Positions 1-10,256 of a stretch of 64,000 nucleotides of DNA are shown in pieces. The position numbers and the translations under genes are program-made. The stretch covers positions 40,419,351 through 40,483,350 of the forward strand of contig CP141140.1 of the NCBI GenBank assembly GCA_035235625.1, written 5' to 3'. The notes under the pieces were generated by a model. The model was not told the DNA's origin and searched no databases. It was given only the letters and a program-made list of their open reading frames with translations. The stretch's first letter is position 1. The number at the start of each line of letters is the position of its first letter. The DNA is from Saururus chinensis. Its lineage: Eukaryota; Streptophyta; Magnoliopsida; Piperales; Saururaceae.

Positions 1-300
1 GTTAGAAAGTGTTGCTTTTGTTAAAACAATTAGCAACGCTTAAGAAAAAGCGTTGCTAATAGTTATGAAGTTTTTTCTATTTTTTAAAAGATATATCTTT
101 TTGCGAAGCTTATTTCAAGCGCGCTAATAGCGTAACTATAAACAAAGTTTATAGGAAAGCTTCGCTAATATTGTTTGTATTAGCGACGCTTTAAATATAA
201 CTAGTAGTGACTCATATTATTTTACGTCGCTAATAATTCATTTTATTGTGACGATTTTATATGCATCGCAAGTAGTGGCTAATATGACCGTCATATGACA
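1..300. mobile_element. Fragment of a CACTA-like or related DNA element
   Basis: The stretch repeats short motifs of the kind TAGCGACGCTT and its complement AGCGTTGCTAAT in both orientations, at about 30-60, 110-130, 165-195 and 220-240. Related motifs recur at 44600-44918 and 45267-46816. Such subterminal repeats are typical of non-autonomous CACTA-like elements, but no terminus is visible because the window starts inside it. No coding capacity is seen. Confidence 0.45.
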
Positions 301-399
301 TATCTAGATTTGACTTACAACTGAATTTATTTATTTATTTACTTTCTTTTAATTATAGGAAAAAGTTGGGTCAGAATATATAAGTATTCTTTTCCGAGT

Positions 400-541
400 T
401 CTGATCCCCTCGTGAAGCATCACCAGGAACGCCTCTGGTGAAGCTTCCAGCCAACCGCATAGATGTTTATCACGTGGTCTCACGTGATATAAATGGCATT
501 TGAGAAAATGTCGTTTGCCTAACTTCCTAAGCCTATTCCAT
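400..541 (+). repeat. Left arm of a diverged inverted repeat
   Basis: Read on the plus strand this segment matches the reverse complement of 7000-7152, with several small differences. The shared part includes a GAAGCTTC-type motif, CCAGCCAACC, a CACGTGATATAAATGG block and TTTGCCTAACTT. The two arms flank the copia element at 1511-6936. It may be the terminus of an older element or a duplicated promoter-like segment; TATAAAT inside it could act as a TATA box. Origin is not established. Confidence 0.6.
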
Positions 542-744
542 CTTATCTCCCTTTTTCTTTCTGACCCTCCCGTCTATTTTGACTTCTATTCATAGCCATG
601 ATTTTCATTCGCAGAGTTCATCTGTTGGAATTGGCTTAGGTAACTTTGATTACCTTCTGTTGCTTCTCCTTTCAATCGAACAAATCTATTTGTTTCTCTC
701 GCGCTTGCCTTGGTTTTCTTACTTTAGGATCATCGAATCCAGTT

Positions 745-939
745 ATGGATTTGCAGGGGAAAGACGATTTGGCTGCTTTCTTAGAGCACCTTTTGCTAGT
801 TGCATCCTCGAATTTGTTTATTGCAAGACCAACGATGAAGTTCTCAACTGCTGAAGAGTCCATTACATTAAATCCATCACAATTCAAGTGTGTACCTTTT
901 TCAGAGAGAATATGCTGTGGTCTACCCAAACCTAGTTGA
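745..939 (+). CDS. Small unidentified reading frame, possible gene fragment
   Basis: A 64-codon open frame starts at ATG 745 (MDLQGKDDLAAFLEHLLL...) and ends at TGA 937-939. A pyrimidine-rich stretch ending in TTTAG lies just upstream near 725, so it could be an exon behind an intron. I do not recognise the protein, and no domain, signal peptide or membrane segment stands out. It lies between the inverted-repeat arm at 400-541 and the truncated copia LTR. It may be a captured or residual gene piece, or a chance frame. Most of 940-1510 is AT-rich and holds no gene I can support. Confidence 0.2.
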   Translation: MDLQGKDDLAAFLEHLLLVASSNLFIARPTMKFSTAEESITLNPSQFKCVPFSERICCGLPKPS

Positions 940-1510
940 TGTAATCATCGCTCACTGTCATTCAAAAGTTTGTTGGAACAGATGAGGCTACTACATGTGT
1001 TGGTCATTTCTTCTTCTTACTTGTATTTTTGCACATTGTGTTTGATATTTGGTGCATGATATTTGTATCTGAAGTAATTGTAATTGCCTGTTACAGCTGC
1101 AGAGAGCAAGGGTTCTGTTATTACACATTGGCTTCAGCAATCTATGCCCTCTCTGTAACGCAATAACATCACTATTTGGCACTTACATTCAACTGTATTT
1201 TGGCAATTACGTTTAATGCTCCTCCATGAAATTGTGAATAAAATAGTAAAAAATTAAAGTCAATACAAACTATAATATTAGAACAAAATTTTTATAATAC
1301 TGCATAAGTTTTAACCTTTCAAAAAAAATTTAGACGCTTCCTTGCACTCTTGAGGGACGCTTGGAAGGAGAGAGCCTTCAATGCTCTATCAAAAAAATTA
1401 TATTTTATTTACAAAAGAAAAAAAGAATTTAATAGGTTGTAAAGTATAAATTTTTGTTTTTTAATAAAAGTCAAACCAAATGGCCAGATGAGAGTTGGAA
1501 AGACGGCTAC

Positions 1511-2157
1511 TTAAGATTTCAGGAACGTGTATAGTGAAAACGCATTTCTGGTTCCGTGTTGATATGTGGGATTGTAGAAAAATTGAAGACTATATAAACA
1601 ACGAAGCCGAGGCAAGTCTTTGACGCACTAAATAAAATTTTTTTTTTGGTATACACAAAAAGAAACTGAGGCCAAATTTTGGGTGGTTCTGTGCCTAAAA
1701 CAGAAACAGAGAAAACTCATAGAGAAAGACAAGGGCGACGGAGAGAGAGGATTTGTGCCTACGGGCGACACCGGATTGGGAGATTCTCATCTTCTTCATT
1801 CTAGTTTTTCAGATCAGTTTTTTTTCAGAGTTCAAGAGGTGCATCTTTTATACAAGGGGAGAAAAAGGAAAGACTAAGCAACTTCTCAGGTTTTCCATAC
1901 TCTGTGTTTTTTATTTATATTTAGGAAAAAGAATTGATCTGTAGGAGGGAGTGGTTGTATTAAACCTTATCATAGTAGATTGTTTGATTGGGCTGATTCA
2001 CCCTATGGTTTTTTACCCTTGATTTGAGGGGTTTTTTCACGTTAAAATTCTATGTCTCTTTATCTATTCTGCTTGGTTGTTTGGTGATATATTTGCTGCA
2101 TATATTTTGTTGAAATATGAGTTGAACATTGGGAATTTTCTATAGAACATACTAACA
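1511..2157 (+). repeat. 5' LTR of copia 1, truncated at its start
   Basis: It matches 6292-6936 from the TAAGATTT block onwards and ends in ACTAACA just before the primer-binding site. The first ~70 bases of the 3' LTR (6221-6291, beginning TGTTGTGG) have no counterpart here; the sequence before 1511 is unrelated. A CTATATAAAC promoter motif lies near 1590. Confidence 0.9.
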
Positions 2158-2159
2158 AG

Positions 2160-2170
2160 TGGTATCGGAG
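2160..2170 (+). other. Primer-binding site of copia 1
   Basis: TGGTATCGGAG lies three bases inside the 5' LTR end. It resembles TGGTATCAGAGC, the usual plant site complementary to initiator tRNA-Met, with one change (A to G). Confidence 0.75.
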
Positions 2171-2193
2171 ACCGGTTTTTTTGTATTTCAACA

Positions 2194-5100
2194 ATGGTAG
2201 AGGATAGATATATAAAGATGGTTTCTCTTGATGGAAACAATTGGAATTATTTGAAGGGAAAAATGATAGATCTCCTTTATTTAAAGGATTTCTATGACCC
2301 TATTACAGGTGTGAAACCTACAGAGATAACTAAGAAAGATTGGACCAAACTAGATCGAAAGGCTATGGCTTGTTTGAGATAGTGGGTGGATGAAGTTGTG
2401 TACCACAATATAGCTGATGAATTGTCTGTAAAGGCAATTTAGGATAAGCTTGCTGAAGTATATGAAAGAAAGACTGCAGGTAACAAGACTTTTCTAATAA
2501 AGAAATTGGTCAATTTGAAGTTTAATGATGAAAGTAGTATTGGGGAACACCTGAATGAAATGAAGAGTATAATCAGCCAATTTGCTAGAATGAAGATGAC
2601 TCTAGATGATGAATAGTAGGGTATTCTACTTCTTAGTTCCTTGCCAGACAGTTGGGAGACACTGGTTATTTCCTTAAACAATTCAGCTCCAGATGGGAAG
2701 TTGACAATGGCCGTAGTGACAAGCAGTCTACTGAATGAATAACTGAGAAGAAAGTCTTTGAAGCCAGCTTATGAGTTTGAAGCCTTAGTGTTAGAGGAAA
2801 ACAGGGACAGATCACAAACCAAGGATAATTTTAAAAGGGACAATAGTAGAAGCAAATCTAAGTCTAGGAAGAACTTGAAGTGCTACTATTGTGAAAAGAC
2901 AATTCATATTAGGAAGGACTATTGGAAACTCAAAAAAGATAAGAAAAAGAAAGACAACAATGAAAAGGGTGGACAAGATACCAATGTTATTCAGTATGAC
3001 TTGGTAATTATGGTTGATTGTGAGAATGAATGCTTAATAGTCAGTTGTGATGCTAGTTGGGTCGTTGACTCAGGTGCATCATTCCATGCTACTCCTAACC
3101 AAGATCTCTTTTCTACCTACCAATCAGCAGATTTGGGGTCAGTGAAGATGGGCAACAGTGGTACCTCGAAGATCATTGATCAAGGTGATGTGTATATTGT
3201 GACTAACACAGGTTATGGCTGAAGAATGTTAGACATATTCCAGATCTCAGAATAAATTTGTTGTCTACAGGTGTACTTGATGATGAAGGCTTTGGGTCAC
3301 ACTTCTCTCAAGGAGTGTGTAAATTGGTAAAAGGTTCTCTAGTTGTGGCTAAGGAAAATAAGTGTTGCGGCCTATACAAGAAACTAGTCTAGTCCAAGGG
3401 GAGGTTAATGTCTCCTCAAATGAGTTCACCACTGACTTGTGGCATCGTCGATTGGGTCATATGAGTGAGAAGGGACTAGAGATTCTGAAGAAGCAAAATC
3501 TGCTTTCAAAGGTCAAGGGTACTTCAATTAGCCCTTGTGATCATTATTTGATGGGCAAGCAACATAGGACATCTTTTGCTAGCACAAGTACAAGGAAATC
3601 TGAAATTCTTGAGTTGGTGCATTTAGATGTGTGTGGTCCTATGGAGGTAAAATCTCTTGGTGGTTATAGTTATTATGTTACTTTCATTGATGATGCTTCT
3701 AGAAAGGTATGGGCTTATGGCATGAAGAACAAGAGTGAGGTGTTTGACATCTTGAAGAACTTTCATGTCATGGTTGAGAGAGAAACTAGTAAGCAACTGA
3801 AGTGCCTTAGAAGTGATAGTGGTGGTGAGTACTATTTTACAGAATTTGATGAGTATTGTAGTAAGCATGGGATTAGGCATGAGAAGACAGTTCCTTATAC
3901 TCCTCAACACAATATAATGGTTGAGAGGATGAACAAAACAATCTCAGAGAGAATTAGAAGTATGTTATCTTCAACAAAGTTGCATAAGAGCTTCTAGGGT
4001 GAGGCAATGGACACAGCTTGCTACTTGATCAACAAGTCTCCCACATATGCCTTGGAAAGTAAAATACCAGAGAGAGTCTAGAGTGGAAGAGAAGTGAACT
4101 ACTCTCACTTGAGAGTATTTGGGTGTAAGACATTTACACATGTGCCTAAAGAACAGAGGGCTAAGTTAGATTAGAAATCTATAAAGTGCATATTTTTGGG
4201 TTGTGAAAATGATAAGTTTGGATACAAACTGTGGGATCTGAAGAACAGAAAAGTGATTCGCAGCAGAGATGTTGTTTTTAGAGAGGATCAAACAGTTGAA
4301 GATCTTGGAAAAGATGAAGTCATTGAGAGGAAAACTCAGCAAGGTCTTGCAAGAATAAATGAACCACCAACCTCAGTTCAGGGAAATGAGGTGACTCATG
4401 ATGAAGAGTTGGAGATTGAAGAACCAACATCTTTGCCTAGTGACAATGGAGGTGATGATGAGATTATTCATGAGACTAATGATGATTATTTTGATGATGA
4501 TAGTGTTGAGCAGGAACAGGAGGCTTCTGAGCAGGGAGAGCCAACAAATGTGAGAAGGTCTACTAGACAACCAGTTCCCTCCACCAAATACCCATCATCA
4601 AAATATGTGACAATCACTGAAAGTGGAGAACTGGAAAATGTCAGTGAAGCAAAAGCTCATAGTGAGAGGGAGAAGTGGATGAAAGTTATGGAAGATGAGA
4701 TGAAGTCTTTACATGACAACCATACCTATGAGTTGGTTGATCTTCCCAAAGGGAGGAGAGCATTGAAGAATAAGGTCTACAGGATCAATCATGATGAGAA
4801 CAATTCACAACTAAGGTATAAGGCAAGCTTGGTAGTGAAGGGCTTTGGCCAGAAGAAAGGTATTAATTTTGATGAAATCTTTACTCCGGTATTGAAAATA
4901 TCTTCAATTAGAGTTGCTTTGACATTAGCTGCAAGTATGGACTTGGAGGTTGAACAATTAGATGAAAAACTGCATTTCTTCATAGTGATTTAGATGAAAC
5001 AATCTACATGGAGCAACCTGAAGGGTTTGTAGTAAAGGGAAAGAAACAGATGATGTGCAAATTGAAAAGAGCTTGTATGGCCTTAAACAAGCTCCTAGGC

Positions 5101-6174
5101 AATGGTACAAGAAATTTGAGTCTTTCATGGAAAGAATTGGCTACAAAAAATCTATTTCTGATCATTGTGTCTTCACCAAACAGTTTGGTGAGAATAATTT
5201 TATAATTTTATTACTTTATGTTAATGACATGTTGATTGTAGGGAAGGACAGTGCCAAGATTACAAATCTGAAGAAGAGTTTGAACAAATCTTTTGCTATG
5301 AAGGATTTGGGTCAAGCAAAGCAAATCTTGGGTATGTCTATTCAACGTGCCAAGAAAGCTAGGAAGCTATGGGTGTCACAGGAAAAGTATATTGAGAAGG
5401 TACTTACAAAGTTCAACATGAAGGATGCTAAGCCAATTAGTGTTCCACTTGGGAGTCAATTCAAATTGAAGAAGAGTGACTTAAGTGGAATGGAGATTGA
5501 GGAAATAGAAAAGGTTCCTTATGCATCTACAGTGGGCAGTTTTATGTATGCTATGGTGTGTAGTAGGCCAGATATTGCTTATGCAGTTAGTGTTGTGAGC
5601 AGGTTTCTTGCTAATCCAGGTAAAAAATATTAGGCAGCAGTGAAGTGGATTTTGAGGTACTTAAGAGGATCTACTAAGCTATGTTTATGTTGTGGTGATT
5701 CTAAACCAATATTGGAAGGCTTTATAGATGCAGATTGGGCAGGAGAACTTGATGGAAGAAAGTCTACTTCAGGCTACCTATTTACTTTTGCAAGGGGAGC
5801 TATCTCATGGCAATCAAAATTGCAAAAGTGTTGCTCTATCTATAATAGAGGCAGAATATATTGTAGCGACAGAGGCTAGCAAGGAGCTGTTGTGGTTGAA
5901 GAGGTTCTTAAGTGAGTTGGGGTTGAGTCAAAAGAAGTATGTGCTTTTATGTGATAATCAGAATGCACTTGACCTGAGCAAGAATGCCACTTACCACAGT
6001 AGGACAAAATACATTGATCTAAGATATCAATGGATCAGGGATGTATTGGAGAATGGTTATATGTCTCTTGAAAAAGTTCACACAGATAGGAATTCGTCAG
6101 ACATGATGACGAAGACAGTTTCAAGAGACAAGCATGATATTTGCATTGAGATGGCCAGCATGGACTCACACTAA
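2194..6174 (+). pseudogene. Copia 1 gag-pol polyprotein, broken
   Basis: Frames in order: gag from ATG 2194 with in-frame stops at 2380, 2440, 2614, 2617 and 2740; a zinc knuckle near 2880 (CYYC...H) whose last Cys is Tyr; a protease with DSGAS at 3067; an integrase with D at 3626 and 3815 and a degenerate third acidic site (VERMN), and a zinc motif that lost a Cys (CDHY). Stops at 3995, ~4079 and ~4171 follow. Reverse transcriptase runs from ~4670, with a two-base deletion near 4960 that shifts the frame just after the first catalytic Asp region. The active-site motif reads YVND, not YVDD (AAT at 5223-5225). RNase H starts near 5725 and is frameshifted near 5830. Several stops sit where the family has Trp. 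No function is expected. Confidence 0.92.
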
Positions 6175-6208
6175 GTCTCCGTGTCGGGGTGAGTCTCCCT
6201 CATGGTCT

Positions 6209-6220
6209 GGAGGGGGAGAT
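6209..6220 (+). other. Polypurine tract of copia 1
   Basis: GGAGGGGGAGAT directly precedes the 3' LTR start TGTTG at 6221, the usual place for the plus-strand priming site. Confidence 0.8.
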
Positions 6221-6936
6221 TGTTGTGGTTTGGGGTCCACCCCATGATGGGCCCCACCCACGTTATTGATCCGGCTTTTGAAATCTTCCCAATAAGATTT
6301 TAGGAACGTGTATAGTGAAAATGTGTTTCTAGTTCCGTGTTGATGTGTGACACTGTGGAAAAATTGAAGACTATATAAACAACAAAGCCGAGGCGAGTCT
6401 TTGACGCACTAAACGAAATTTTTTTCTGGTATGCACAAAACGAAACCAAGGCCAAATTTTGGGTGGTTCTGTGCGTAAAACAGGAACAGAGAAAACTCAC
6501 AGAGAAAGACAAGGGCGACAAAGAGAGAGGATTTGTGCCTACAGGCGACACTGGATTGGGAGATGCTCATCTTCTTCATTCTAGTTTTTCAGATCAATTT
6601 TTTTTAGAGTTCAAGGGGTGCATCTTTTATGCAAAGGGAAAAAAAGGAAAGACTAAGCAACTTCTCAAGTTTTCTATACTCTGTGTTTTTTATTTATTTT
6701 TAGGATAAAGAATTTGTCTGTAAAAGGAAGTAGTTGTATTAAACCTTATCATAGTAGATTGCTTGATTGGACTGATTCATCGTGTAGTTTTTTAGTTTTA
6801 ATTTGAGAGCTTTTTCTATATTAAAGATATGTGTCTCTTTATCTATTTTGCTTGGTTATTTGGTAATATATTTGCTGAATATATTTTGTTGAAATATGAG
6901 TTGGACGTTGAAATTTTTTTATAAAACATCCCAACA
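6221..6936 (+). repeat. 3' LTR of copia 1, full length
   Basis: The 716-bp LTR begins TGTTGTGG, carries CTATATAAAC near 6371 and ends CCCAACA. It is the complete copy of the truncated 5' LTR. It contains an open frame (6463-6708) also present in the 5' LTR; this is transcribed leader, not a gene. Confidence 0.9.
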
Positions 6937-6999
6937 TTAATGGAGGCTGCAAAAAAACCATATGTGCATAAGGGAGGCTGCAAAAACTTGGTAGGGGGC

Positions 7000-7152
7000 G
7001 GAATAGGCTTGGAAAATTAGGTTTTTATAATAGGGGCCTACAAAAAGAAGTTAGGCAAACCGCGTTTTCTCTAACGCCATTTATATCACGGGTCTTAGGT
7101 AATAAACTTCTACCCGGTTGGCTGGTGAAGCTTCTCCAAGGGGAATAAAACT
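7000..7152 (-). repeat. Right arm of the diverged inverted repeat
   Basis: Its reverse complement matches 400-541 (see there). Between the copia 3' LTR and this arm, 6937-6990 holds a short direct repeat of GGAGGCTGCAAAAA. From the arm to the PGIP stop codon no gene is seen. Confidence 0.6.
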
Positions 7153-7297
7153 CCAAACACCTTCTTTTACTTAGTCAAATCCGATTTTCCTCGCTCTTAC
7201 AGCGAATAAAGACAAAAGTCGACAAAGACTGAACAAAGAGGGCACACAGAAAGCTCCAATCTCATTGTCCCTCCTTTGTTTTTCATTCGTTATCCGT

Positions 7298-8320
7298 CTA
7301 ATCCACAAGTTCTGCAGCCTTGCCGGACTTGCAGGGCACGTCGAGGGGCTTGCCGCAGAGGCAGCGGTTGTGGAAGAAGGAGGTATAGTCCTTCTCCTGC
7401 ATCCTCCCTCCCTGTGGTATCATCCCGCACAGCCTGTTGTAGCTCGCATTGAACTGCTGCAAGTCCACTCCCGTTATTGCCTTCGGCAGGCTGCCGTAGA
7501 TCTTGTTGTGCGAAATGTCCAGCGATATCAGGTCCTTGGGGAACTCTGCCTTCGAGAAGTCGAACGCCAGCAAGTTCCGAGAGAGGTAGATCTCCATTAC
7601 CGGCGACGACTTGTTGAACAGGAACAGGGCGGTGCCGACGAACTGGTTTCGCGAGAGGTCGATGACCCGCAAGTTGAGGTTGCCGATGGAGGCCGGGATC
7701 TCCCCTGTGAGGTGGTTGTGAGAGAGGTAGATACCCATGGTGGAGGCAAACCTTCCGAAGGAGGTCGGTATGGAGCCAGTAAGGTGGTTGCGGTCGAGAT
7801 GGAGGGTACCCAGGTTGGGGAGGGAGGCTAGCTCAGGGGGTATTCTGCCGGAGAGGTTGTTGAAGGAGAGGTCCAGGTACTCGAGGGTCTTGATCTGGGA
7901 AAAGAAGGCCGGGATAGGGCCGGAGAGGTTGGTCCAGCTGAGGCGGACGATCTTGAGGCGTTGGAGGCGTGTCAACGCGGCGGGGATGGGGCCGGTGAGG
8001 TTGGAGAGCTTGCGGAAGTAGAGGTCCTCGAGGTATGGGAGGTTGCCGACCTCCGGGGGTATCTGGCCGTTGATCTCGCCGTCTATGACGAGGAGCTTGT
8101 TGATGCGGTTGGTGATCTCGTCGCACTCGACCACGAACCAGTTGCAGCAGTCGGTGTCCGGCGTCCAAGAGGCGAGGAGGTAGGGGTTCCCCAGGGCCTT
8201 CTTAATCTGGAAGAGAACTTTTTTATCCTCCGGGTGGCAGCGGTGGCGGGCGGACGCGGAGAGAACAGGGCAAGAGACGGCGAGGAGAATGAACAGCAGG
8301 AGGAAGGGTTGGTGATCCAT
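7298..8320 (-). CDS. Polygalacturonase-inhibiting protein (PGIP), leucine-rich repeat
   Basis: Proteins of this family are secreted to the plant cell wall and bind fungal and insect polygalacturonases, limiting pectin breakdown. The frame gives 340 residues, near the ~330 usual for the family, and is intronless. Residues 1-24 form a hydrophobic signal peptide. The N-terminal cap has Cys28, Cys58, Cys59 and Cys66 (TDCCNW). About ten LRRs of the extracellular xxLxLxx.NxLxGxIP type follow, and the C-terminal cap has NRCLCGKPL and a final Cys. N-glycosylation sequons include NLT, NLS, NKS and NAS. I chose the ATG at 8318-8320: the frame stays open 29 codons further upstream, but that extension runs over a TATA box at about 8375-8385, so it is promoter. 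The gene is much more GC-rich than its surroundings. It lies between copia 1 and the first MULE and looks intact; expression is not shown by sequence. Confidence 0.93.
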   Translation of the reverse strand: MDHQPFLLLFILLAVSCPVLSASARHRCHPEDKKVLFQIKKALGNPYLLASWTPDTDCCNWFVVECDEITNRINKLLVIDGEINGQIPPEVGNLPYLEDLYFRKLSNLTGPIPAALTRLQRLKIVRLSWTNLSGPIPAFFSQIKTLEYLDLSFNNLSGRIPPELASLPNLGTLHLDRNHLTGSIPTSFGRFASTMGIYLSHNHLTGEIPASIGNLNLRVIDLSRNQFVGTALFLFNKSSPVMEIYLSRNLLAFDFSKAEFPKDLISLDISHNKIYGSLPKAITGVDLQQFNASYNRLCGMIPQGGRMQEKDYTSFFHNRCLCGKPLDVPCKSGKAAELVD

Positions 8321-8373
8321 GGTCACTGAAGACAACTGCTTCTGGAGTGTTGAATAACTGGCATGCATTGGCA

Positions 8374-8386
8374 TGCATATATAAGC
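8374..8386 (-). promoter_or_regulatory. TATA box of the PGIP gene
   Basis: On the minus strand the sequence reads CTTATATATGC, about 55 bases upstream of the chosen ATG. This leaves a short 5' leader of roughly 25-30 bases if transcription starts ~30 bases downstream of the box. Confidence 0.6.
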
Positions 8387-8408
8387 GTAAGAATGTTTGG
8401 GTCCCATG

Positions 8409-9080
8409 AGAAGCGGCGGGAGTTACTGGTTTTGCAGCGCGTGGGATTGTGTGTTGCGAGAAATTTTTCGGTGTGCGTCGCACACCGTGTTTTACCGTGA
8501 TTTAATTATTTATAAAATAATTTATTAATATTTATAATTATTTATTACTTATTTATCTTACAATTATACTCATGAGTCGTGTGTTAAATGATAAAATACA
8601 TTATCAGTGAGTATGTGACATACACTAAATAATTTTTCGTTGCAACAAAGGTATTTTGCTACAGGGATGGAGTTGAAAGGTTTTAGATGCGCTATATTTC
8701 TCTTGTCTTAAAATAATTAATTTTATTTAATAAAAAATTATTTTATAATAATTACTTGATTTTATTATATTTAAATAATTAAGTAATAAAAAATATTATA
8801 AGTTTATTTTTTAAGTGTGGTTACAATTATACTATATAATAAAAAATATTAATTTTTAAATATAATTATTAATATAAAATAATAATATATTTTTAAAAAA
8901 GTTAGATTTTATGTTATATTTCATATGTATCACATTAATAGCTTTATTTAATATTTTTAAATAAATACATTTAAAATATTCATACCTTCCCATGTCACAT
9001 TTCCTCCATGTTTACCATTTGTAAAATCTTTTATGCTTGGCTCATTTTTCAACCCCACTTGAGTTAAATATCTCACTTTA
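8409..9080. other. AT-rich spacer upstream of PGIP
   Basis: Very AT-rich, with runs such as TATTTATAATTATTTATTA. No reading frame, RNA gene or terminal repeat is recognisable. Distal PGIP promoter elements could lie here but none can be named. Confidence 0.5.
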
Positions 9081-9089
9081 TTTTTTCTA

Positions 9090-9490
9090 GGGAAAATTAT
9101 TAAAATAATAATTAAAAAAAATATTTACCGAAATATACCACTTTGGGAAATGTTTCCCAAAGTGGTGTTCATTTTTGCCACTTAGGCGCCAGCCGATTGG
9201 TTGGCGCCTGCGTGGCTTTTTTAATTTATTTTTTAAGTTGATTTCGTAGTTTAGAACGACGAAATTGGTTTGAAGATGATTTCGTCGTTCTAAATGACGA
9301 AACCTTTTATTAGTTGACCTGGTTTCGTCGTTCAGGACGACGAAATAAACTTAAGCTAATTTCGTCGTTCTGAATGACGAAACTGCCACACTTGGCTAAT
9401 TTCAGCCTTCGGTCTCGAAACAATACTGCTTTCGTCATTCTAAACGACGAAATTAGCTTAAGTTGATTTCGTCCTTCAGAACGACAAAAT
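9090..9490 (+). repeat. Left TIR of MULE 1 with palindromic units
   Basis: The outer ~265 bp match the reverse complement of the right TIR. Inside are six imperfect ~23-bp palindromes built as TTTCGTCGTTC-N-GAACGACGAAA, at about 9241, 9279, 9322, 9359, 9430 and 9466. The left arm is longer than the right because of extra sequence (a GGCGCC...GGCGCC hairpin near 9185-9208) and extra units. Confidence 0.9.
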
Positions 9491-10256
9491 CATCGTGGTT
9501 ATAGTCGTGAATCTGCTCCGCCTCCAGTCGCGTTCCAGTGCATTCGTCTAGTCATTTTTCGCTCCGCCGCCTCTGCCAACGACGTCTAGTCCGCTCCACC
9601 GCTTTTGCTAACGTCTAGACACCGCCATTCCCGCCTCCGACGTCTAGCCCGCCGCTACCCACGTCTAGCCCGCCGCTACCCACGTCTATCCTGCTCCCGT
9701 TCCATTTTTCTGGTGCGTGTCTATCCTTATCTTCTATTTTTTTTATTTACCTTTTCCTTAATCGTTGCAATGGATCTTTTGTATGTTACATTGAAAAAAT
9801 TTATCTTTTGTATGCTACATTGAAAAAATTTGAAGTTTTGATTGTCCCGTAATTGATCCCTAGTTTTAGAAGTATTGTTCTCAGTCGATTTTTGTGTTTT
9901 TTTTGTTTAAGACTACTGATATGAGATAGATTTTTAATTAATGAGTTTTTGTTTGTTAAGATGACAAGACTCTCAAATTTTAGAAAATGAGGAGGATTTG
10001 AATTTGTGAACATGCTTTTTTTACAGCTTATATGGTTTGTGACATTGCATGCGTTATTCCATCAATTGTGTAATTTTATTGATTAGAAAATTTACTGATT
10101 AATATAAAGTATTCAAGATATGTTTATATACTTGGTAAACCTATTAGTTTCCATGTGTATATATTTTGAAAATATATTGGTTAGGGTAGATGTTAGTATT
10201 AGTTTGCTTAATCTAATATTAATTTAATTTATTATTTATGAATTAGTTGAATAGAA
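9491..10256 (+). other. Leader region of MULE 1 gene
   Basis: A pyrimidine-rich stretch with a degenerate tandem repeat of CGTCTAGCCCGCCGCTACCCA at 9600-9690 is followed by AT-rich DNA up to the first ATG at 10257. It may hold the promoter and an untranslated exon. The frame 9605-9823 lies over the tandem repeat and is not supported. Confidence 0.4.

Larger units (their letters stand above)
1511..6936 (+). mobile_element. Decayed Ty1/copia LTR retrotransposon (copia 1)
   Basis: Two direct LTRs (1511-2157 and 6221-6936) flank a primer-binding site, a gag-protease-integrase-reverse transcriptase-RNase H reading region in copia order, and a polypurine tract. The 3' LTR begins TGTTG and ends CAACA. 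The 5' LTR lacks its first ~70 bases, so no target-site duplication can be read on that side. Many stop codons and frameshifts make it non-functional. Domain order and motif style resemble Tnt1/Tork-type plant copia elements; the lineage is an inference. Confidence 0.93.

Noticed and set aside
7265-8329. Long plus-strand frames over 7265-7831, 7737-8021 and 7961-8329
   Set aside because: They are antisense to the PGIP gene, have biased composition from its GC-rich codons, and show no domain.
8321-8407. Upstream in-frame ATG for PGIP at 8407
   Set aside because: The extension lies over the TATA box and lacks signal-peptide character; the ATG at 8320 is followed at once by a good signal peptide.
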